64,000 nt of DNA. Source: Lachnoclostridium sp. UBA1175. GTDB lineage: Bacteria > Bacillota > Clostridia > Lachnospirales > Lachnospiraceae. How positions within the stretch are numbered: position 1 is the first letter of the stretch; each line of letters starts with the position of its first letter. Of the stretch, positions 16,816-25,746 are shown piece by piece. Position numbers and translations under genes: made by a program. The notes below the pieces were generated by a model. The model was not told where the DNA came from and searched no databases. It saw nothing but the letters and a program-made list of their open reading frames with translations. The stretch covers positions 1 through 64,000 of the forward strand of contig DBYX01000019.1 in assembly GCA_002311665.1 (NCBI GenBank). Direction: 5' to 3'.

Positions 16816-18921
16816 TCAAAATACATTTCCGAGTAACAACGGGTTGAACAGAATGTACTGCGTGTTCGGCAGCCTCAGGCTGACCAGGACAAGCGGAATG
16901 ATAAAAAGAACGATACATGAGATGATCACGGAGATATTGTTCCTGAGATACTTAAACAGCACGGCGACCGCCGTGACGATGAGAAGGCCTCCGACGAACC
17001 GCATCAGCATGATGATAAGGAGGTACTGAAGCACCGAGATATTGTCCGGTATGTTCGCCAGATGCTCTATGCTCGCGGCCGGGGCGCGGAGCCCACCGGT
17101 GCCGTATGCCCCGATGATGTTGAGCGTGAACACGAGGTATACGAGGGAAAATGCGACAACCGCGCAGGTGAGGCCGAGGATGCATTTGATCCCCTTGAGC
17201 CTTCCGCGGCCGAGATACGTCGACCTCAGGATCCTCTCCTCGGAGTTTCGGTGGTCAAGGCCGAAGATCCCGAAGGTCATGGCGACCAGCAGGATGACAT
17301 AGACATACGCCTGCATGATATCCCGGTTCCTGGTGTTCGCCTCGCTCGTGAGTATCCCGTAGCCCTTGTCGAAGAACATCTGGCCCCCTTCCACGGAACT
17401 GAGATACGCGACATGCCCGGTGACGCGGTCGAACGCCTCCTGCCTCTTCAGATCTTCATTGTACTTCAGGGAGATGTAGAGACCGTCCTTCCCCTCCGCA
17501 ACATCCGCGGCCATCTCCCCGAAGAGCCTCTCGAATTTTCCGCGCTCCGCTTCGATCCTCCCCAGGTTGTCCGGATCCAGCGGCCCGTAAAATCTATCTG
17601 CGTAGTCCTTGTAGTACAATTCCTCAGCGCTGTCAAACCGAATCTTCTCAGCCGGGTTCCACCACATCGTGAAAAGGCAGGCGAGCACAAGCACGATCAG
17701 GCATTTGCCCGGGACGAGCATCTTGTAGCTCTCGTGCCGGAACACCGATGTGTGGCATTCGAGGCGCCCGAGGAACGACTTTCCTCCCGCGGAGGACGCC
17801 TTGGTCTCGCACGGATGATCGAGGCAGAACACGACGGCCGTCACGAGTATCACGGTCAGGATCAGCCACACGATCCGACACAGAAGGTTGACGTTGACGG
17901 GCGATCCGAACAGGTTCATGTTCCGGTAATCCGCGAACATCGTGTCTGCCTTTACGCCGAACGCGATGTTTATGTACTTGAGAAATGCCAGGTGATGCGT
18001 CCCGGGGATCTTCGCGTTGAGGAGAACCTCCAGAAGAACCGCCGACGTCGAGGTGATGAAAACAAAGATGATGTTGTCGAACACCGCGCCCGCCAGCATA
18101 AAGAAGACGCCGAGCAGAAAGCATGTCAGCGTCTTTGCGAGAAGACACAGGGCCAGGAATCCGCCGATGCTTGTCCTGAGCGGACAGGTCCGGTACACGT
18201 AGATGCTCTGGATCGGGCTGCCGAGGTCGATCGAACCGAAGAGGCACCGGCCGACCAGCGCGTTGGCTGCATACAAAGTCTCCATTACAAATAAAACAGA
18301 AAAAAACATGACGGCAACTTTGGCGGCCATCAGTTTTCTTCTGCCGTTGGCTGTTGTTCTGAGAAGACTCAGCCGGCCCTCATTTTTCTCATAGAAGACG
18401 AGGTTGAGAGCGATGATGAACAGCATTATGATCGCGAGGTAATCCGTGAACCTGTTGTCCGTGACATTCAAAAGAGGCATCGGATCCTGCACTTCCGTCA
18501 CGGTTCCCCTAAGCTTCCCGTACACTTCGCTCGTCCTCTCCGCATTTTTCAGGGAATACCCGTCGCTGTCGCCGACAAAACGCTGCAAGATCTCGATCTC
18601 GGCGACTTTGTCGTCGATTGAAGTGAGATATGCGTCGTATGTAAGGCATGCCTCCGCCTCCTCGCGGACTCTCCGGCTCAGAAACTTCTCGCTGTACCGG
18701 TCAGTGTCCGCCATCGCATCGAGCTTCGCGAGCATATCCCCGGGAGCATACGTGCTCACCTCGCGGTACAGTCGGCTGTAATCCTCCGTCGAATAGCCGT
18801 CCTCGCCCGGAGTCCTGATCGTGTACAGCTGAAGCAGCGGATTGATCACGATCAGAAGCGCGAGGATCAGCATCGTTCTTCTCGTCAGCAATTTACACAG
18901 TTCATTTTTCAATATACTCAT
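16816..18921 (-). CDS. ABC-2 type transporter permease
   Basis: This large integral membrane protein (about 701 residues) has around twelve predicted helices. It begins with a helix at residues 16-34 and an extracellular loop rich in charged residues, repeated in the second half (around residues 405-425), suggesting a duplicated ABC-2 permease in one chain. Start ATG 18921 has GGAG seven bases upstream; the ATPase stop lies 3 bp before. It is the last gene of the propeller - solute-binding-like - ATPase - permease operon. The substrate is unknown. Confidence 0.75.
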   Translation of the reverse strand: MSILKNELCKLLTRRTMLILALLIVINPLLQLYTIRTPGEDGYSTEDYSRLYREVSTYAPGDMLAKLDAMADTDRYSEKFLSRRVREEAEACLTYDAYLTSIDDKVAEIEILQRFVGDSDGYSLKNAERTSEVYGKLRGTVTEVQDPMPLLNVTDNRFTDYLAIIMLFIIALNLVFYEKNEGRLSLLRTTANGRRKLMAAKVAVMFFSVLFVMETLYAANALVGRCLFGSIDLGSPIQSIYVYRTCPLRTSIGGFLALCLLAKTLTCFLLGVFFMLAGAVFDNIIFVFITSTSAVLLEVLLNAKIPGTHHLAFLKYINIAFGVKADTMFADYRNMNLFGSPVNVNLLCRIVWLILTVILVTAVVFCLDHPCETKASSAGGKSFLGRLECHTSVFRHESYKMLVPGKCLIVLVLACLFTMWWNPAEKIRFDSAEELYYKDYADRFYGPLDPDNLGRIEAERGKFERLFGEMAADVAEGKDGLYISLKYNEDLKRQEAFDRVTGHVAYLSSVEGGQMFFDKGYGILTSEANTRNRDIMQAYVYVILLVAMTFGIFGLDHRNSEERILRSTYLGRGRLKGIKCILGLTCAVVAFSLVYLVFTLNIIGAYGTGGLRAPAASIEHLANIPDNISVLQYLLIIMLMRFVGGLLIVTAVAVLFKYLRNNISVIISCIVLFIIPLVLVSLRLPNTQYILFNPLLLGNVF

Positions 18922-18923
18922 TT

Positions 18924-19787
18924 TCAAGCTCCGTTAAGATACAGGTAGAGATCCTCGAGGTTCGGGCGAACCGCTTCCTTTCTCCAGGTCCCGTCGTACG
19001 AATCGGCGACAATGCGGGCGATCACGCCCTCATCGTCCCTGGAGATGTTGCTCACCCTGTAGCGCTCATTCACCGACGGCAACTCCTCGTCCGTGACGAA
19101 GATGTTCCACACTTTCCCGTCCAGTTCCTTGAGAAGCTCGGTGGGCGAGCCGCTTCTGAGGATCTTTCCGCCGTTCAGCATGACGATCTCCTTCGCGATA
19201 AACTCAATGTCCGTGACCACATGCGTCGCGATGATGACGATCTTGTCGCGCGCCACCTCCGAGATCAGGTTGCGGACGCGGATCCTCTCTTTCGGGTCGA
19301 GCCCGGCGGTGGGTTCATCCAGGATCAGTATGCCGGGGTTCCCGATCAGCGCCTGCGCGATCAGTGCCCTCTGTTTCATTCCGCCGGAAAATGCCCCCAG
19401 CTTCTTGCCGAGGACATCCTCCAGATTGACCATCTTCACATAGCGGCGGATGTCCTCCTCCGCCGCACTCTTCGAGAGCCCCTTGAGCGACGCCATGAAG
19501 TACAGGAAGCGCCGGAGGCTGAGCTCCGGGTAAACGTTCTGCTGCTGGGGCATATACCCCAGCAGTTTTCGGTACCCGGCGCCGAGCTCGTCGATGCTTT
19601 TTTCATCGAGCAGAACACGCCCCTTCGTGGGCGTCAGGTTGTCCGTGATGAGGTTCATCATCGTCGATTTGCCGGCGCCGTTCGGCCCCAGAAGGCCGTA
19701 GATCCCGGGGGTGAAGGAAAATGTTATGTCGTCCAGCGCAACTTTGTCTTTATAAACTTTTGTAAGGCTCTCCAGATGCAGTGTCAT
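18924..19787 (-). CDS. ABC transporter ATP-binding protein (ABC-2 family)
   Basis: This cytoplasmic ATPase of 287 residues powers the adjacent permease. Walker A is GPNGAGKST, the signature is FSGGMKQRALIAQ, and Walker B with catalytic Glu is ILILDEPTAGLD. The H-loop is in IIATHVV. The C-terminal ~70 residues form the regulatory extension seen in drug or bacteriocin-resistance type exporters (CcmA family). It overlaps the solute-binding-like gene by 4 bp. Confidence 0.92.
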   Translation of the reverse strand: MTLHLESLTKVYKDKVALDDITFSFTPGIYGLLGPNGAGKSTMMNLITDNLTPTKGRVLLDEKSIDELGAGYRKLLGYMPQQQNVYPELSLRRFLYFMASLKGLSKSAAEEDIRRYVKMVNLEDVLGKKLGAFSGGMKQRALIAQALIGNPGILILDEPTAGLDPKERIRVRNLISEVARDKIVIIATHVVTDIEFIAKEIVMLNGGKILRSGSPTELLKELDGKVWNIFVTDEELPSVNERYRVSNISRDDEGVIARIVADSYDGTWRKEAVRPNLEDLYLYLNGA

Positions 19788-21256
19788 TGCTTAAACTCCT
19801 CCCACTGACTCCTCACGCTCTCCAGATATGCGTCATACCGGTTGACCATGAGCAGTTCCCGTGCGATCGATTCCTGCTCCTCCATCGTAAAGCCTTTGCG
19901 GAAACACTTTCGCACAAAATCATCCAGCACCGCTGCGCTCTCGTTGAGCTTCGACGTCTCCGGCTGAAAACCGAGGAACGGCGAGACCGCGATGTTGTCG
20001 TAATACGCAAAAAACTGAGCCCGGCGATCGGTCTTAAACCTGTCGCCCTTGGTGGGATGCACATACAGATACAGATTCATGGAATTGGCGATCGCCAGGT
20101 CCTCCCACCACTCCGATCCGTCCGTATTGCAGACGACGCCGTCGACAAGCTTGTACTCCTTGCCTTCGCGGCCGAAACGGAGAAGATTTCCGTATTTTCC
20201 CTCTTTCAGCAGAAGGCAGAGGAAATCAAGCACCGCATCCGGATCCTTCGCCCCCGATGCTATCCCTATGGTGTTTCTTATTTCGGATGTCTGATACGGC
20301 TTTGCCTTCTTAACGGTCAGGTTGTCCTTCCGGTAACAATCCTTCTCCACCCAGTAATCGAATGCCACCACGTAGTGAGCGGCTTCCAGCCTGTCCAGTA
20401 TTTCCCTCTGGTACTGCTTGAGCTCATACGTATCATCGTGTGTAGAAGCTACGGTGAAAGTTATGTATCCGTCTTTTTTCATCCGGGCGAACACCCTCAG
20501 ATAATTCATAACCTTCTCCGACTCCAGCGGGTTTTCGATCGTCGCCTTCTCATGGTCGAAAACCAGGCCGTTCTTAATCTCGCATCCGAGCAGGGTGTCA
20601 AAATAATAATCGTCGATCAGATACTGAACGCGCGGAGCATCGTTGTCGTTCCACTCGGCTTTTTTGACCATTTCATAAACTGCTTCGATGCTTCCGTCCC
20701 ATTTTTCGATATCCGCATCCGCGATATAATCTCTGTTGAAAACAACATACGCGCTCACATCTTCGGAGGGTGCCCTGGGGATGCAATATATATGCCCGTC
20801 GCATTTCGCGCCCTCCCAGAGGCACTTCGGGAACGCATTGTAAAGCTCCGCGCCCCGGCCCTGTTTCAATAAATCATCGAGCCGAAGAATGAGCCCGGAA
20901 GTGATAAACTCATACGTCTGATTCCCTCCGTTCAAATCCATGCCGCCGAGCACCGCGAGATCAATGCTGCCCGCTTCCAGTTCTTGCCTGAGCCGACCGG
21001 TATACAGATTGTTACCGAACTCATCCATAAGGGGCATCTCTTTTACTTCCAGCTTGTAATAATGGCCGTCTTTGACAAGTGCCTCATTCATATAGCGGAG
21101 GTTATCCTCGTTCACCATACTGGTGTTGGGTAACGCCATGGTTATGATCTTCACGTCCGGCATTGTCGACCGTATGATCAGAAACACAACGGCAATCACG
21201 ACGATCACGGACAATACGGCACCCGCCGCCATCAATATGTTTTTCTTCTTCATCAT
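19784..21256 (-). CDS. Membrane-anchored extracellular solute-binding-like protein
   Basis: This protein of 490 residues has an N-terminal membrane anchor (about residues 9-29) and no lipobox. The rest resembles family-1 extracellular solute-binding proteins: an early NEDNLRYMNEAL region, a DLAVLGGMD segment, and a C-terminal block with LNESAAVLDDFVRKCF and ESVRSQWEEF, reminiscent of DUF3502-type binding proteins. It sits in an operon with ABC-2 (exporter-type) genes, not with importer permeases, so a sensing role is possible. ATGATG at the start overlaps the upstream stop; the second ATG (21253) is equally likely. Confidence 0.65.
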   Translation of the reverse strand: MMKKKNILMAAGAVLSVIVVIAVVFLIIRSTMPDVKIITMALPNTSMVNEDNLRYMNEALVKDGHYYKLEVKEMPLMDEFGNNLYTGRLRQELEAGSIDLAVLGGMDLNGGNQTYEFITSGLILRLDDLLKQGRGAELYNAFPKCLWEGAKCDGHIYCIPRAPSEDVSAYVVFNRDYIADADIEKWDGSIEAVYEMVKKAEWNDNDAPRVQYLIDDYYFDTLLGCEIKNGLVFDHEKATIENPLESEKVMNYLRVFARMKKDGYITFTVASTHDDTYELKQYQREILDRLEAAHYVVAFDYWVEKDCYRKDNLTVKKAKPYQTSEIRNTIGIASGAKDPDAVLDFLCLLLKEGKYGNLLRFGREGKEYKLVDGVVCNTDGSEWWEDLAIANSMNLYLYVHPTKGDRFKTDRRAQFFAYYDNIAVSPFLGFQPETSKLNESAAVLDDFVRKCFRKGFTMEEQESIARELLMVNRYDAYLESVRSQWEEFKQ

Positions 21257-22467
21257 ACGCCTCCGCGCAGTTTTTGCACCTTGTATCGTCCGCGTCTGAT
21301 GTCCTCGAGTTTCATCACTCCTATGCAGCCATGTCCGCCTTCCATATAACAGACATATACGGATTCACCGCATATGCGGAGGATTGCCATCGGATCCGGC
21401 GACGCGAGCCTCAACATATCCCTGCTTGCCCCGTGTTCCAGGCAGGCATAAACCGTGTCTTTGGTGTTGACGTCCGTATAGCTGTAATACACTGCGTCAC
21501 CGCTCTTGTGGAATGCAACGGCGTTGTCGGCGATCAGCAGTTTCTGCTCCTCACCCGTCCTGTGATCATACACTCTGAATCCTTCCCCCGCATTGTAATA
21601 GACATCGCCGTCCGCAAAAGCTACAGAGATCGTACCCCTGATCTGCTTCAGAAGTGTTTGCCGGTTGTCGGCAATATCGTACCGGAACAACTCGAAAATC
21701 AAGTGGTCGCGATAGAAATTCTCATAATCACCCGCAATCGCTTCGCTGATCTCAAGCTCCGTACACTGATCATCGATATATGTGCGCAGATAATAGACGG
21801 ACCCGTCCTCGTAATGGATATATCCGACATCGGGCAGCTGTCCCGGTACCATCTCGCCCATCTGCACCTTGTATGTCTCGAGGTTTACAACCAGGATCCC
21901 CGCCTCCTCCTTATCATCGATGATTTGGCCTTCCTCGCTGAACACACTGTGGTTTCGGTAAGCGCAGATCAGATAATTATCCCGGTACAGCGCCTGCTGA
22001 ACATCCTGAACATTTGAGAAGGCGACCACCTTCTTACGGTTCGCGCCGTTTGCATCCATCTCATAGAGATACTGCTCCTGCAGATAATTCTCCCCCGTCA
22101 GGTTTCCGATAAAGTAAAGATGATTGTTGAACAATACCGGTCCGTTGCAGTTCCCTGTGCAGAAAGCTGCCGGGCACGACGAGCGATCCTGGTGCGTGCA
22201 ATTCGGCCGGTCGCAGTAGATCATATCCTTTCCCGAAGCGGTATCGATCAGGTGCAGCAGTCCGCTGTTGTCGAGATAGAGTACCGAGTGTTCGGAATAG
22301 TTGGTTGTCGGGGCCGTGTTGTCCTGGTAAAAAAGTTCCTCCGTGAGTTCGGGTTTCTTCTCCTCCGGCTCCTTTTTGCCCCGCGTCAGCCAGAACACAA
22401 GCGCCGCGGCAACAACCAGGAGCGCCGGAACGATGATCATCCACTGCTTTTTTGTGATTTTTCTCAT
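21253..22467 (-). CDS. Membrane-anchored beta-propeller-like protein (DUF5050-like)
   Basis: This protein of about 404 residues has an N-terminal membrane anchor (residues 8-28) and then repeated beta-strand segments of the kind SVLYLDNSGLLHLID, GPVLFNNHLYFIG, GSVYYLRTYID, GDVYYNAGEGF and DAVYYSYTD, which suggest a surface-exposed beta-propeller. A Cys cluster (CDRPNCTHQDRSSCPAAFCTGNC) is present. Start ATG 22467 follows AAGGGGGA. It is the first gene of the operon with the solute-binding-like protein and ABC-2 genes. Function unknown; ligand sensing or folding of a secreted product are guesses. Confidence 0.6.
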   Translation of the reverse strand: MRKITKKQWMIIVPALLVVAAALVFWLTRGKKEPEEKKPELTEELFYQDNTAPTTNYSEHSVLYLDNSGLLHLIDTASGKDMIYCDRPNCTHQDRSSCPAAFCTGNCNGPVLFNNHLYFIGNLTGENYLQEQYLYEMDANGANRKKVVAFSNVQDVQQALYRDNYLICAYRNHSVFSEEGQIIDDKEEAGILVVNLETYKVQMGEMVPGQLPDVGYIHYEDGSVYYLRTYIDDQCTELEISEAIAGDYENFYRDHLIFELFRYDIADNRQTLLKQIRGTISVAFADGDVYYNAGEGFRVYDHRTGEEQKLLIADNAVAFHKSGDAVYYSYTDVNTKDTVYACLEHGASRDMLRLASPDPMAILRICGESVYVCYMEGGHGCIGVMKLEDIRRGRYKVQKLRGGV

Positions 22468-22559
22468 AAGTAATCCCCCTTTTTTTATTCTCTGCCGTGC
22501 CGGGGATCCCCCCGGTCTTCCGGCACATTTTCCACACAAGCTCTACCACTTTGTACGGC

Positions 22560-22590
22560 AAAGGGCACATCCGAACCCGGCGTGCCCTTT
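22560..22590. other. Hairpin between the two ABC operons
   Basis: AAAGGGCAC (22560-22568) and GTGCCCTTT (22582-22590) form a perfect 9-bp stem just after the upstream permease gene. No clear T run follows on the minus strand, so termination is uncertain and the two ABC gene sets may be partly co-transcribed. Confidence 0.55.
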
Positions 22591-22609
22591 CCTGTCGCTC
22601 TGTATAATG

Positions 22610-24133
22610 CTATTGGACGTGCACAAAGTCCAGCTCGCTGAGTTCTGTCATCATCTCCCACGCCTGATCGGGCGTCAGCCGCACCTCCTGGATCAGCAGA
22701 TGATCGTCGGCAGCGGGATAGAAAATCCGGAACTGGCAGTATACATCCCGCTCCTGCCCGTCGCTCATCTCGACATTTTTCGAGAAAAACCGCCAGAATG
22801 CGGAAAATCCCTTGTCGCGTTGCGAAGCGTATTTCTGAACCACCTTCGCCACCTGACGGATCTGCTCGTCATTGATCGCTCTTGCCTTTTCGGAGCTTTT
22901 GTCCCAGGCAGGTTTGAAATAACTGCTGACAGGGTTCGGTCCCGCGATGGCGATCGCGTTAATGCTGCCCTCATATTCGGTGTTCACATGGGCCGACCAG
23001 TAACTTCCGCGCTCAACCGTGACACAGGCTCCGTTGAGATTCCTGATCGGTACATAGTGAAGCGCTCCGAAACCATCGGTCGCGTAGGCAGCCCACATCA
23101 GAAGAATGACCGCGCCGGTTGTAACCGCAAACTTGAAGATCCAGCCGATGCATCTTAAGACCGACAACCTCCCGCGGAATGTCACAATGTGAACCGCGAT
23201 GTACGCAACCGCTCCCAGGGCGATCACCGGTACCAGCCACATCTCAAAGGTCAGCAGGATATAGTAGGTCACAAGGGCCACCGCGATCGAGATCTCGAAG
23301 AACACACGGCTGACGATCGGTCTGCCCGCCATTCCGGCGTCCCTCCGCCGGTATATAAGGAATGCCAGTGACATCACTGTGATCGATATGAGGCAGTTCA
23401 CGATCATCGTAACGTTAAACACCGTGACCGAGACCGTGTTCCACGCGATCGGTGAGAACGTCCAGACGAAGAACAACCAGCTCGGCGCCGTCACCTGGCC
23501 CCCGATCTGCTCCATCAGTTTCGTACGGATCAGAAGAGGTGTAGCCGAGAGGCAGACCGCCGTTATATATGTAAAATACCTTATCTCCACACGACGCCCG
23601 CAGCATACGGCACAAACCACTGCGATGGCGTCGAAAAATAAAACTCCCGCAACATAGAACCAAAAAAACTGAAAGATAATTTCGGTTCTCAGATACTTTG
23701 TAAGCACCAGAAAATCCAACCGGTAGAACGTCATCAGCTGCTCGTTTCCGACGGAAGTCGCGATCGCCGGTATCAACGCCCAGATGATGCACGGAAGGAT
23801 GTGCAGGTACAGAAGCGCCATCAGTCTGGACGCGTATCTCTCCCCCGCACTCATCGGCAGCGAGTACACCACATCGCTCTGCTGCCGGTTGTGCGTCTCC
23901 CGGAACACCCCGATCACGAACGTCGGCCCGATAAGGCCACCTGCACAGAGCAGGGCGATCCCGATCCAGGATATGCGGCCGTCGAAATTGTAGAAAGACC
24001 GGTCCCCGGCCAATCCCTGGTATGTCTGAAGCAGACATCCGATACCCAGGATGATGTTGAGTACGGCGAACGCCCGGCCGTGCGTGCGCGCCTCCCCCAA
24101 CGCCATGCGGTTAACTCTCCGCAAACGATTCAT
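22610..24133 (-). CDS. ABC-2 type transporter permease (YtrC/D-like position)
   Basis: This integral membrane protein of about 507 residues has roughly eight to ten helices and an extracytoplasmic C-terminal domain of about 150 residues after the last helix (VTTGAVILLMWAAYATDG). It pairs with the upstream ATPase, whose end it overlaps by 23 bp. Start ATG 24133 (MNRLRRVNR) has AAGGGGG seven bases before; two earlier ATGs would be too close to that site. The substrate is unknown; relatives of YtrBCD respond to cell-wall antibiotics. Confidence 0.8.
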   Translation of the reverse strand: MNRLRRVNRMALGEARTHGRAFAVLNIILGIGCLLQTYQGLAGDRSFYNFDGRISWIGIALLCAGGLIGPTFVIGVFRETHNRQQSDVVYSLPMSAGERYASRLMALLYLHILPCIIWALIPAIATSVGNEQLMTFYRLDFLVLTKYLRTEIIFQFFWFYVAGVLFFDAIAVVCAVCCGRRVEIRYFTYITAVCLSATPLLIRTKLMEQIGGQVTAPSWLFFVWTFSPIAWNTVSVTVFNVTMIVNCLISITVMSLAFLIYRRRDAGMAGRPIVSRVFFEISIAVALVTYYILLTFEMWLVPVIALGAVAYIAVHIVTFRGRLSVLRCIGWIFKFAVTTGAVILLMWAAYATDGFGALHYVPIRNLNGACVTVERGSYWSAHVNTEYEGSINAIAIAGPNPVSSYFKPAWDKSSEKARAINDEQIRQVAKVVQKYASQRDKGFSAFWRFFSKNVEMSDGQERDVYCQFRIFYPAADDHLLIQEVRLTPDQAWEMMTELSELDFVHVQ

Positions 24134-25049
24134 AGCCATACCCCCTTGCTTCCAACTCATATACGAACACTTCCTCCAGCGTCAGAGGCACAAGTTCGAC
24201 AAAATCCGCGGAGAGACCTTCCAGTTTCCCGGCGATCTCCTCCTCGGTTCCCTTGACGACCGCCTGCACGACGCTGCCCATGACCGTATGCTTCAGGACC
24301 GTAAGTCCCAGACTCTCGATCTCCCCGCGGGTAACCGCCCCGCTCTTCCGCACGATCTGCGCCTTGCTGACGCCGCTGCGGATCTTGTCGATCTCGTCGT
24401 CGAAGATCATTTGCCCCTTGTGAAGAAGCATCGCCCGGTCACAGAGCTCGCTGATCTCCGTCAGGTTGTGCGAGGACACGATGAGTGTCATCCCCCGGTC
24501 GAGCATCTCATCGACAATGAGGTCCTTGATCATTTTCCGCATCGCCGGATCGAGTCCGTCGAACGCCTCGTCCATCACAATGTATTTTGTCCCGCAGGCG
24601 AGAGCCACCACGGCGATCGCCTGCCGCTTCATACCCTTGGAGAACGTTGAGAATTTCCGGTCCATCGGAAGCCCGATCGTCGCCACCAGCCGGTCGAACG
24701 TGTCCTTGGAAAATGTCTCGTAATAGCTCCGGAAGTACTTCGCAAGCGACTTCACTGTGAAGTCCGCGAACTGTACCGTCTCATCGTTCACGAAGAAAAT
24801 GTTTCTCTTCGCCGCGGGGTTGTCCCAGACTTCCTCGCCGTCGATGGTGATGCTTCCCTGCTGTGTCCGGTAGACGCCGCACATCAAGCGCATGAGCGTT
24901 GATTTGCCGGCTCCGTTCGAACCGACGAAACCGTAGACACTTCCGTCCGGGATCTGAAGTGAAACATCATCGAGAGCAAGCACCGGCCCGCTGTTGTTAC
25001 CGTCCGTCCTGCCGGCGAACTCCATCGTGACGTTTTTGATCTCAATCAT
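24111..25049 (-). CDS. ABC transporter ATP-binding protein (YtrB-like)
   Basis: This ATPase of 312 residues carries Walker A GSNGAGKST, a degenerate signature FSKGMKRQ, and Walker B YIVMDEAFDGLDP. Replacement of the usual SGG by SKG and of DEPT by DEAF is common in YtrB-type ABC-2 ATPases. It lies between the GntR regulator (8-bp overlap) and its permease, the standard ytr arrangement. Confidence 0.9.
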   Translation of the reverse strand: MIEIKNVTMEFAGRTDGNNSGPVLALDDVSLQIPDGSVYGFVGSNGAGKSTLMRLMCGVYRTQQGSITIDGEEVWDNPAAKRNIFFVNDETVQFADFTVKSLAKYFRSYYETFSKDTFDRLVATIGLPMDRKFSTFSKGMKRQAIAVVALACGTKYIVMDEAFDGLDPAMRKMIKDLIVDEMLDRGMTLIVSSHNLTEISELCDRAMLLHKGQMIFDDEIDKIRSGVSKAQIVRKSGAVTRGEIESLGLTVLKHTVMGSVVQAVVKGTEEEIAGKLEGLSADFVELVPLTLEEVFVYELEARGYGYESFAES

Positions 25050-25434
25050 TGTCCTTCACCCCCTGTTCCGCGACGTCTCCCCCGACGCCGCACTCCTGTT
25101 GTACAATTGCCTCAAGCTCCTGCTTCGGCACTCCGGCCCGGATAGCCTCCCTCGCCGCCTGGCGAAACTCCTCCGTCAGCCTTCGATAGGCGCTGTCCTT
25201 CTGTTCCGCGACAAAACAGCCCTTGCCGTACACGGAATATATGACGCCGTTCCGCTCCAGTTCCGCGTACGCCTTGGCGACCGTGTTGGGATTGATCCCC
25301 AGGTCCTTCGCCAGCACACGCGCCGCAGGTATCCTGTCGTGCGGTTGCAGTACACCCTTAGCAATCTCACCGCAGATGCCCCGGCAGAGTTGCTCATAGA
25401 TCGGTGCTCGCCCTGTCACATCCAAAGTGATCAT
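25042..25434 (-). CDS. GntR family regulator, YtrA subfamily
   Basis: This DNA-binding repressor of 130 residues has an N-terminal winged helix-turn-helix (PIYEQLCRGICGEIAKGVLQPHDRIPAARVLAKDLGINPNTVAKAYAELERNGVIYSVYGKGCFV) and a short C-terminal helical part, the layout of the YtrA subfamily. Such proteins repress the ABC operon they head, here the two downstream genes. A 10-bp palindrome just after the promoter -10 is its likely operator. GAGGAGG precedes the ATG. Confidence 0.93.
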   Translation of the reverse strand: MITLDVTGRAPIYEQLCRGICGEIAKGVLQPHDRIPAARVLAKDLGINPNTVAKAYAELERNGVIYSVYGKGCFVAEQKDSAYRRLTEEFRQAAREAIRAGVPKQELEAIVQQECGVGGDVAEQGVKDND

Positions 25435-25511
25435 GCTGCTCCTCCTCTCGTCATTATTTCAATATACCGGAGCAACGCGCCTGATCCGTCACTCCGGTTC
25501 CCCTAATTGCC

Positions 25512-25535
25512 GGAGCAGCGCGTGGGCGCTGCTCC
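25512..25535 (-). other. GC hairpin in the leader of the GntR operon
   Basis: GGAGCAGCGC and GCGCTGCTCC pair perfectly around a 4-base loop in the roughly 170-base leader between promoter and gntR. No T run follows, so it is not a terminator; it may stabilise the leader or affect expression. Confidence 0.6.
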
Positions 25536-25584
25536 GACTTCCCCCACAAAAGCTGCGACATAATTCGTAACACTCATTTTGATC

Positions 25585-25611
25585 AAGTGTACTATGTGTC
25601 GTAGTACACTT
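25585..25611. promoter_or_regulatory. Probable operator of the GntR regulator
   Basis: AAGTGTACTA (25585-25594) and TAGTACACTT (25602-25611) form a perfect 10-bp inverted repeat with 7-bp centre. It covers the predicted transcription start, directly after the -10, where a repressor would block transcription. The GTGTAC/GTACAC half-sites fit GntR-type operators. Confidence 0.8.
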
Positions 25612-25613
25612 GG

Positions 25614-25642
25614 ATAATACATCCGTTTTTCCTTCTTGTCAA
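25614..25642 (-). promoter_or_regulatory. Strong promoter of the GntR-ABC operon
   Basis: TTGACA (25642-25637) and TATTAT (25619-25614) are separated by exactly 17 bp on the minus strand, a near-consensus vegetative promoter. Confidence 0.85.
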
Positions 25643-25679
25643 CAGGTTTTTGAAAAATTTTTACACAACCGTTATTTCG

Positions 25680-25725
25680 CGACATGAGAAAAAGACGGCC
25701 GGATCAACCGACCGCCTTTTTCCTA
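25680..25725 (-). terminator. Terminator after the Ig-repeat surface protein
   Basis: On the minus strand GGCGGTCGG pairs with CCGGCCGTC (two G-U pairs) around TTGAT, preceded by A residues and followed by TTTTT, just after the stop at 25747. Confidence 0.8.
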
Positions 25726-25746
25726 TATCCCTCTGCGCGTAAAATG

